A stretch of 19,255 bases of DNA from Candidatus Cibiobacter qucibialis. GTDB taxonomy: Bacteria > Bacillota > Clostridia > Oscillospirales > Ruminococcaceae. The notes below the pieces were generated by a model that worked only from the letters and a program-made list of their open reading frames with translations, was not told the DNA's origin and did no database searches. Shown piece after piece: positions 14,630-19,255 of the stretch. The stretch covers positions 1-19,255 of the forward strand of contig SAUS01000051.1 in NCBI GenBank assembly GCA_004000625.1. Reading direction: 5' to 3'. The position numbers and the translations under genes are program-made. The stretch's first letter is position 1; every line of letters starts with the position of its first letter.

Positions 14630-15384
14630 TGAGTTCGCAACTGGTTGATCTCCATTGTCATATTTTGCCTGGCATTGATGACGGTGCCAAAAACCTGGAT
14701 GTTTCCATGTCCTTGATCCAGAAAGAAATGGAAGACGGGGTTGTTGGCATTGTGTTCACACCGCACTTCCATTATGAGCGCATTACGCTGGATGCTTTTG
14801 TGCAACAGCGCAAAATGGCTTATCGCAGCGTTGTGGCGCAGCTGGCAGAACGCAAACTTCCCCTTGCCGTCAAATTGGGTGCAGAGGTCTATTTTACCAC
14901 AGCGTTGGCCAGCCTGGATCTTTCCAAATTGGCATTTGCAGGGTCGCGGTATATCTTGATTGAATTCCCGACCAGCATCCATCCCGGTGGAATTGAGGAT
15001 ACCCTGTTTGCGGTGCAAAACCGTGGGTATACTCCCATTTTGGCCCATGTGGAGCGCTACCCCTATGTTACCGAGGATCCTACCCTGCTGTACCGCTGGG
15101 TCAGCTCCGGCGCATTGGCGCAGATCAATGCTTCGGGTTTGGTGCGCGGTGGACATACGGCCAAATGGCTGCACAAACTGCTGGATTGGAACTTAGTTCA
15201 TCTGATGTGTTCTGACTGCCATTCTGTTACAACCCGCCCGCCAAACCTGAAAGACGGGATGGCACAGATAAGCAGTTCAACGGCAAAACTTTTACAGAAA
15301 AATGCCATTGATGTCTACCTGAACAAAGAAATTTCTATCAAAGAACCAATTGAGCCAAAATTCCGCTTTGGACGCTGGGTATAA
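14629..15384 (+). CDS. CpsB/YwqE-type PHP-family tyrosine-protein phosphatase
   Basis: This metal-dependent phosphatase removes phosphate from the partner kinase. Its 251 residues show PHP metal ligands: DLHCHILPGIDDGA (7-20), TPHFH (44-48), GAEVYF (84-89), LAHVERYPYV (138-147) and CSDCHS (194-199). The order chain-length protein, kinase, phosphatase differs from the pneumococcal cpsBCD order but has the same components. The ATG overlaps the kinase stop. A 48-base gap without a clear terminator separates it from the next gene, so the transcript probably continues. Confidence 0.95.
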   Translation: MSSQLVDLHCHILPGIDDGAKNLDVSMSLIQKEMEDGVVGIVFTPHFHYERITLDAFVQQRKMAYRSVVAQLAERKLPLAVKLGAEVYFTTALASLDLSKLAFAGSRYILIEFPTSIHPGGIEDTLFAVQNRGYTPILAHVERYPYVTEDPTLLYRWVSSGALAQINASGLVRGGHTAKWLHKLLDWNLVHLMCSDCHSVTTRPPNLKDGMAQISSSTAKLLQKNAIDVYLNKEISIKEPIEPKFRFGRWV

Positions 15385-15432
15385 TAGGCTTGCAAGTTAC
15401 GGTTTGCTGCCCTACTATATTCCGGGGCCATC

Positions 15433-17034
15433 ATGCGTGGCAGAAAGCCCGTTTCATATGCCGCAAAGGGAACGGTCTTTCTTCGTGCTTTTGCGGCTTT
15501 TAATTGTATCATGAACCATTCTACATCAAAAACACTGCATATTCTGGATGCTTTTCTGGACTTTTTCCTGCTGTTGGGAGCGTATGAGGTTTCCAGCCTG
15601 CTACGTATGCACAGCCCCTGGGGTGAAGCGTTCTGGTGGGTCGATGTTGCCCGCTTCCGCCCGCTGGCACTTGTATACGCAGCGGCAATCATTCTGATTT
15701 ATATTGCACAGGGTGAATACCGCACTTTTAAGCGGCGCGGCTTAGTGAGAGAACTGGCAAAAGCCCTTTTGGGAAACCTGGGCGGCTTTGCGCTGGCAGC
15801 AACCATTTTGTATGTATTCCAACTTTCGCAGTTTTCCCGCCTGCTGCTTGTTTACTATTACCTGCTGTCCAGCGTGGTCATTACGGTCAAGCGGTTATTG
15901 CTGCACCGGATCAGCCTTTGGTATGCAAAGCGGCGCCATATTATAGCCCGCGTTTTGCTGGTCGGCAATGGAAACCTGGCATTACGCTATTATAATGATG
16001 TTGTAAAGGGCAAGGATGTATCGGCAGAGTATGCCGGCTATGCAGCGCAGAACCCGGTAGTGGAACTGCCGAATTACCTTGGCACAGTAGCCGATCTGCA
16101 TAAGATTCTGGAAAGTACCCGGATTACCCATATTGTGATTGCGGAGGAAACCCAGAACCGCAGCGAGTTGCTGCAGATCACCGCGATTGCAGAAAATTAC
16201 GGCATTAAGGTTAGTGTAATTCCAGTCTATTCGGACTTTCTCTCTTCCCGCACAATGGATAATACCGTAAACGGGTTGTATGTGATCGACCTGAAAATGC
16301 AGGAAACATGCGATATTATGGGTGTGAACATTGTGGTAACGGACATGGACAAAACCATGACGCTGCTGGAAAGCCAGCTGGAACAATGGCGTGGGAAATA
16401 TATCTGCGTGGCCAATGTACATACCACCGTAACGGCGCACGAGGATGCCGAGTACCGCTATATTCAGAACCATGCGGTCATGGCGCTGCCGGACGGCGGT
16501 CCCCTTTCGCAGTTCAGCCGCAGGCAGGGGTATGCTGCTGCGCAGCGCGTTACGGGGCCGGATTTGATGAAGCAGGTTTTGGCGGTCAGCGCAGAAAAAG
16601 GCTGGCGGCACTATTTTTATGGCTCTACCCCGGAAACGTTGCAGTTGCTACGCAAAAAGGTGGAAGAGCGCTACCCTGGTGTTGTGATTTCCGGTATGAT
16701 GTCGCCACCGTTCCGCGAGATGACCCCGCAGGAGGACGCTCAGGCGGTAGCGGAAATCAACGCAACAAAGCCGGACTTTGTGTGGGTTGGCCTTGGTGCC
16801 CCCAAACAGGAACGCTGGATGGCCGCCCATGAGGATCGCGTACAAGCCTTGATGATCGGCGTTGGTGCGGCGTTTGACTATGAGGCGGGCAACATTAAGC
16901 GTGCGCCCATGTGGATGCAGAAGCACAACCTGGAATGGCTTTACCGATTGATGCAGGACCCGAAGCGCCTGTTCCACCGCTACCTGAAAACAAATGTAAA
17001 ATATCTTTTGTGGACCTGGCGCAGCGGCGAATAG
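15433..17034 (+). CDS. Fusion: glycosylphosphotransferase-type membrane and nucleotide-binding half plus WecG/TagA/CpsF glycosyltransferase
   Basis: The 533 residues contain two usually separate parts. Residues ~33-153 hold about four membrane helices and the GEYRTFKRRG segment, as at the front of WbaP/WcaJ-type polyprenyl glycosylphosphotransferases. Residues ~170-292 form the matching Rossmann-like domain (VLLVGNGNLALRYY, THIVIAEE, YGIKVSVIP). Where the catalytic bacterial sugar transferase domain would follow, the protein carries a GT26 (WecG/TagA/CpsF) domain at ~296-480: NIVVTDMDKTM, ALPDGGPLSQ with the presumed catalytic Asp354, RVTGPDLM, WVGLGAPKQERW and GVGAAFDYEAGNIKRAPMW. GT26 enzymes add an N-acetylmannosaminyl-type sugar to a lipid-linked acceptor. 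The start is uncertain: ATG 15433 has a weak ribosome site, and ATG 15511 (residue 27) would still keep every helix. Confidence 0.88.
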   Translation: MRGRKPVSYAAKGTVFLRAFAAFNCIMNHSTSKTLHILDAFLDFFLLLGAYEVSSLLRMHSPWGEAFWWVDVARFRPLALVYAAAIILIYIAQGEYRTFKRRGLVRELAKALLGNLGGFALAATILYVFQLSQFSRLLLVYYYLLSSVVITVKRLLLHRISLWYAKRRHIIARVLLVGNGNLALRYYNDVVKGKDVSAEYAGYAAQNPVVELPNYLGTVADLHKILESTRITHIVIAEETQNRSELLQITAIAENYGIKVSVIPVYSDFLSSRTMDNTVNGLYVIDLKMQETCDIMGVNIVVTDMDKTMTLLESQLEQWRGKYICVANVHTTVTAHEDAEYRYIQNHAVMALPDGGPLSQFSRRQGYAAAQRVTGPDLMKQVLAVSAEKGWRHYFYGSTPETLQLLRKKVEERYPGVVISGMMSPPFREMTPQEDAQAVAEINATKPDFVWVGLGAPKQERWMAAHEDRVQALMIGVGAAFDYEAGNIKRAPMWMQKHNLEWLYRLMQDPKRLFHRYLKTNVKYLLWTWRSGE

Positions 17035-17080
17035 CGGAAAAGATAAAACAATAGCAAAAATACCATGCTGTACATTGGAA

Positions 17081-17124
17081 GGAGGAACCGGCCCCGGTTC
17101 CTTGCCCGATGTGCGGCATTTTTT
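17081..17124 (+). terminator. Candidate terminator after the polysaccharide operon
   Basis: AGGAACCGG (17083-17091) pairs with CCGGTTCCT (17094-17102). A weak second stem, TGCC/GGCA (17103-17106 with 17115-17118), directly precedes six T (17119-17124). The strong stem is separated from the T run, so termination may be partial. Confidence 0.45.
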
Positions 17125-17150
17125 ATGGCTTTGGGGCGCCGACCGACAAT

Positions 17151-17223
17151 CTGATTCTATGCAGAATAAGTGAACAGATTCCGGCTGTGCGACAAATCAG
17201 AATCGAAGAATCTCGACTTTTTT
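17151..17223. promoter_or_regulatory. Intergenic stretch with repeated GATTCT/AGAATC units before guaA
   Basis: GATTCT or its complement, whole or nearly so, occurs five times (17153, 17163, 17176, 17200, 17208), allowing several alternative hairpins. A small TCGA/TCGA stem (17203-17216) is followed by six T. It lies upstream of the proposed guaA promoter. No purine riboswitch consensus is visible. It may be a second weak terminator or a regulator site. Confidence 0.3.
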
Positions 17224-17254
17224 CTCAAGCCCCCTACCTATTTGCCGGGAGCTA

Positions 17255-17263
17255 TGGTATAAT
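17255..17263 (+). promoter_or_regulatory. Extended -10 promoter for guaA
   Basis: TGG directly precedes TATAAT (17258-17263), an extended -10 element with a poor -35 region. The start would be near 17270, leaving a leader of about 48 bases before the guaA ATG. AAAGGAG lies in that leader. Confidence 0.6.
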
Positions 17264-17317
17264 ATCTGTATATGCTGTTATATATGCAAATTTAGATGTT
17301 TGGAAAGGAGCTACCAC

Positions 17318-18862
17318 ATGCAGCAGGAAACTGTCATTGTGTTGGACTTTGGTGGCCAGTATAACCAGCTGATCGCCCGCCGTGTCCGTGAATGCAACGT
17401 TTATTGCGAAATTTATTCTTACCGTACTGACCTGGCCAAAATCAAGGCCAAAAATCCGAAGGGCATTATCTTTACCGGTGGTCCCAACAGCGCTTACCTG
17501 CCGGATTCCCCTACCATCGATCCCGAAATATATACTTGGGGTGTTCCGGTACTGGGCATCTGCTATGGCAGCCAGCTGATGATGCATATGCTGGGCGGTA
17601 AGGTTTGCAAGGCTCCGGAACGCGAATATGGCAAGACGGTTGTGGATCTGGATACCACCAGCCCGCTGTTTGACGGCCTGCCGAACCAGAATGTTTGCTG
17701 GATGAGCCATAATGACTATATCGAGCAGGCTGCCCCCGGCTTTGATATTATTGCCCACACCCCCAACTGCCCGGTTGCCGCTGCACAGGATGCCGCCCGC
17801 GGCCTGTACTGTGTGCAGTTCCACCCGGAAGTGTTGCATACCGAAAACGGTACTAAGATTCTGCATAACTTTGTTTACAAAGTTTGCGGCTGTGCCGGTA
17901 CCTGGAAGATGGACTCCTTTGTGGAGCATAGCGTGAACGCCTTGCGCGAGAAGATCGGCAATGGCAAGGTGCTGTGCGCTCTTTCCGGTGGTGTGGATTC
18001 CAGCGTATGTGCTGCCATGCTGGCAAAGGCCATTGGTAAGCAGTTAACCTGCGTGTTTGTTGACCACGGCCTGCTGCGCAAGAACGAACGTGAGCAGGTT
18101 TGCGAAGTGTTCGGCGAGGGCGGCCAGTTCGACATCAACTTTGTCTGCGTGGACGCCCGCGAACGTTTTTACAGCAAGCTGGCCGGTGTTACCGAGCCGG
18201 AGCGCAAGCGTAAAATCATTGGCGAAGAGTTCATCCGTGTGTTTGAGGACGAGGCCAAGAAGATCGGTGCTGTAGACTTTTTGGCACAGGGCACCATCTA
18301 CCCGGACGTTGTGGAAAGCGGCCTGGGCGGTGAATCTGCTACCATCAAGAGCCACCACAATGTTGGCGGCTTGCCGGATTATGTAGACTTTAAGGAAATT
18401 GTGGAGCCGCTGCGCGACCTGTTCAAGGATGAAGTCCGCCAGGCTGGCCGTGAACTGGGCTTGCCTGAATATTTGGTCGCCCGCCAGCCGTTCCCCGGCC
18501 CCGGCCTTGCCATCCGCATTATCGGCGATATCACCCAGGAAAAGGTTGCCATTATACAGGATGCTGATGCAATCTGGCGCGAGGAAGTGGATAAGCTGCC
18601 CGCCGCTCAGCGCCCCAGCCAGTATTTTGCTGCGCTGACCAACATGCGCAGCGTTGGTGTTATGGGTGATGAGCGCACCTATGATTACGCCATCGCCCTG
18701 CGCGCTGTGACCACGACCGACTTTATGACCGCGGAAGTTACCCTGCTGCCCACCGAAACCATTACCACCGCAGCAAACCGCATCGTAAACGAAGTAAAGC
18801 ATATCAACCGTGTTCTGTTTGACTATACCACCAAGCCGCCAGCAACGATCGAGTGGGAATGA
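17318..18862 (+). CDS. guaA: GMP synthase (glutamine-hydrolysing)
   Basis: GuaA converts XMP to GMP with ATP and glutamine, the last step of guanine nucleotide synthesis. The 514-residue protein has the class I amidotransferase domain with nucleophile Cys82 (LGICYGSQ), His169 and Glu171 (QFHPEV). The ATP pyrophosphatase domain has the PP-loop ALSGGVDSS (221-229), and the C-terminal dimer domain ends with the conserved KPPATIEWE. ATG 17318 is chosen because AAAGGAG precedes it by seven bases; an in-frame TTG at 17300 has no such site. Length and motifs are complete. The 3' end of guaA is a known insertion hotspot for genomic islands, relevant to what follows it here. Confidence 0.98.
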   Translation: MQQETVIVLDFGGQYNQLIARRVRECNVYCEIYSYRTDLAKIKAKNPKGIIFTGGPNSAYLPDSPTIDPEIYTWGVPVLGICYGSQLMMHMLGGKVCKAPEREYGKTVVDLDTTSPLFDGLPNQNVCWMSHNDYIEQAAPGFDIIAHTPNCPVAAAQDAARGLYCVQFHPEVLHTENGTKILHNFVYKVCGCAGTWKMDSFVEHSVNALREKIGNGKVLCALSGGVDSSVCAAMLAKAIGKQLTCVFVDHGLLRKNEREQVCEVFGEGGQFDINFVCVDARERFYSKLAGVTEPERKRKIIGEEFIRVFEDEAKKIGAVDFLAQGTIYPDVVESGLGGESATIKSHHNVGGLPDYVDFKEIVEPLRDLFKDEVRQAGRELGLPEYLVARQPFPGPGLAIRIIGDITQEKVAIIQDADAIWREEVDKLPAAQRPSQYFAALTNMRSVGVMGDERTYDYAIALRAVTTTDFMTAEVTLLPTETITTAANRIVNEVKHINRVLFDYTTKPPATIEWE

Positions 18863-18864
18863 GA

Positions 18865-18912
18865 AAAAAGTGAATATGAGAGGCTGCAAAGCCTTGAAAA
18901 CACTCACTTTTT
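18865..18912 (+). terminator. Terminator-like hairpin after guaA
   Basis: AAAAAGTGA (18865-18873) pairs with TCACTTTTT (18904-18912), ending in a T run. Nested inside, AGGCT (18881-18885) pairs with AGCCT (18890-18894) around a GCAA loop. It begins two bases after the guaA stop codon and could terminate in both directions. Confidence 0.65.
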
Positions 18913-18931
18913 GAAAATCTCATTTCCTGTT

Positions 18932-18950
18932 TGATAGCAAAATGATAGCA
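18932..18950. repeat. Tandem pair of TGATAGCA, 11-bp period
   Basis: TGATAGCA occurs at 18932-18939 and 18943-18950, one helical turn apart. Such phased direct repeats are typical of arm-type sites bound by tyrosine recombinases or of paired operator half-sites. The location just after guaA makes an integration-related role possible but unproven. The rest of 18913-19037 shows nothing else I can name. Confidence 0.4.
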
Positions 18951-19037
18951 GATACTAAAGCCATTTTGTTTGTTCTTATTTTGGCGAGCGAATGGTTTGC
19001 AGGTTTGCTGTCGCATCCAATCCTATATTGAGAGCGA

Positions 19038-19084
19038 AAAAGGCTCTGCTGACTTTCTGTAAAAGAAGGTCGGCAGAGCCTTTT
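19038..19084. terminator. Strong bidirectional terminator between guaA and the convergent partial gene
   Basis: A 16-bp stem (19038-19053 with 19069-19084, one G-T wobble) is flanked by A and T runs on both sides. It stands right at the stop codon of the minus-strand gene starting at 19086, so it terminates that gene and any read-through from guaA. Confidence 0.9.
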
Positions 19085-19085
19085 G

Positions 19086-19255
19086 TTATTCTTCGGTGTG
19101 TTCCTTGAGATCAGCAAGGAGCAGATCATTCAGCTCCTGCGACGGCGTGATCTTGTGCCACTGACCGGAGGTGTCGAGTTCAGGGTAGCGGTAGCGCCAT
19201 CGGTCATATTCTTCTTTGGTAATCTCCCCCGCTTTCAGCTTGGCGGCAACTGCAC
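19086..19255 (-). CDS. C-terminal fragment of an unidentified protein (cut by window edge)
   Basis: Fifty-five codons plus TAA (19088-19086) are open on the minus strand to the window edge. The visible end is charged and helical: KLKAGEITKEEYDRWRYRYP, then LDTSGQWHKITPSQELNDLL, and LADLKEHTEE. I do not recognise the family with confidence. The LKAGEITKEEYDRW pattern is common in accessory-element proteins of gut clostridia, possibly recombinases, but this is recollection. A perfect-quality terminator directly after the stop supports a real gene end. The gene converges on guaA. Confidence 0.65.
   Translation of the reverse strand, partial: AVAAKLKAGEITKEEYDRWRYRYPELDTSGQWHKITPSQELNDLLLADLKEHTEE

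Noticed and set aside
17125..17317. Purine or guanine riboswitch ahead of guaA
   Set aside because: I could not find the conserved purine riboswitch core, and the likely promoter is downstream of the structured part.
1..19255. CRISPR array, tRNA or rRNA genes
   Set aside because: No regularly spaced repeat series and no cloverleaf or rRNA-like stretch was seen on either strand.

Overview
The window looks like chromosomal DNA from a Gram-positive gut clostridium of the Oscillospiraceae/Ruminococcaceae, near Faecalibacterium, Gemmiger or Subdoligranulum. The reasons are the gene families (PcrA with a C-terminal Tudor-like domain, RecD2, ThyX, MltG, a CpsB/C/D phosphoregulatory trio), strong AAGGAGG ribosome sites, moderately high GC, and a short dispersed hairpin repeat that I recall from Faecalibacterium-type genomes. 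The taxon is inferred from reading, not from a search.

Layout. (1) Positions 1-56 are the right end of a small TA-flanked inverted-repeat element. (2) Positions 71-12179 hold nine minus-strand genes read from right to left: recD2, comF, an mreB-like gene, pcrA/uvrD, thyX, tmk, a GNAT acetyltransferase gene, mltG and a U32 peptidase-family gene, closed by a strong terminator at 71-130. recD2-comF and thyX-tmk overlap; pcrA has its own promoter. (3) Positions 12180-13175 are an AT-rich divergent region with back-to-back promoters, a decayed P-loop gene, a complete 174-bp copy of the element seen at position 1, and a structured leader. (4) Positions 13176-17034 are a plus-strand polysaccharide operon: Wzz-type chain-length protein, bacterial tyrosine kinase, PHP phosphatase, and an unusual membrane protein joining the front half of a polyprenyl glycosylphosphotransferase to a WecG/TagA/CpsF glycosyltransferase. 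(5) guaA (GMP synthase) lies at 17318-18862. (6) After guaA come two hairpins, a tandem 8-bp repeat, and the 3' end of an unidentified minus-strand gene cut by the window edge; this may be the border of an integrated element.

How the genes work together. The minus-strand block is mostly housekeeping: DNA repair helicases (RecD2, PcrA), dTTP supply (ThyX then Tmk), cell shape and wall (MreB-like, MltG) and RNA modification (U32). The plus-strand block makes and regulates a surface polymer: the kinase phosphorylates its tyrosine tail, the phosphatase reverses this, and the Wzz protein couples kinase state to chain length. The fused glycosyltransferase would add a sugar to a lipid-linked intermediate at the membrane. 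No flippase, polymerase or initiating sugar-phosphate transferase is present, so those must be encoded elsewhere.

The most unusual items are the fused glycosyltransferase, the two same-orientation element copies bracketing the minus-strand block, the decayed P-loop gene with intact expression signals, the odd recD2 start, the Gly/Tyr-rich linker of PcrA, and the guaA 3' junction.
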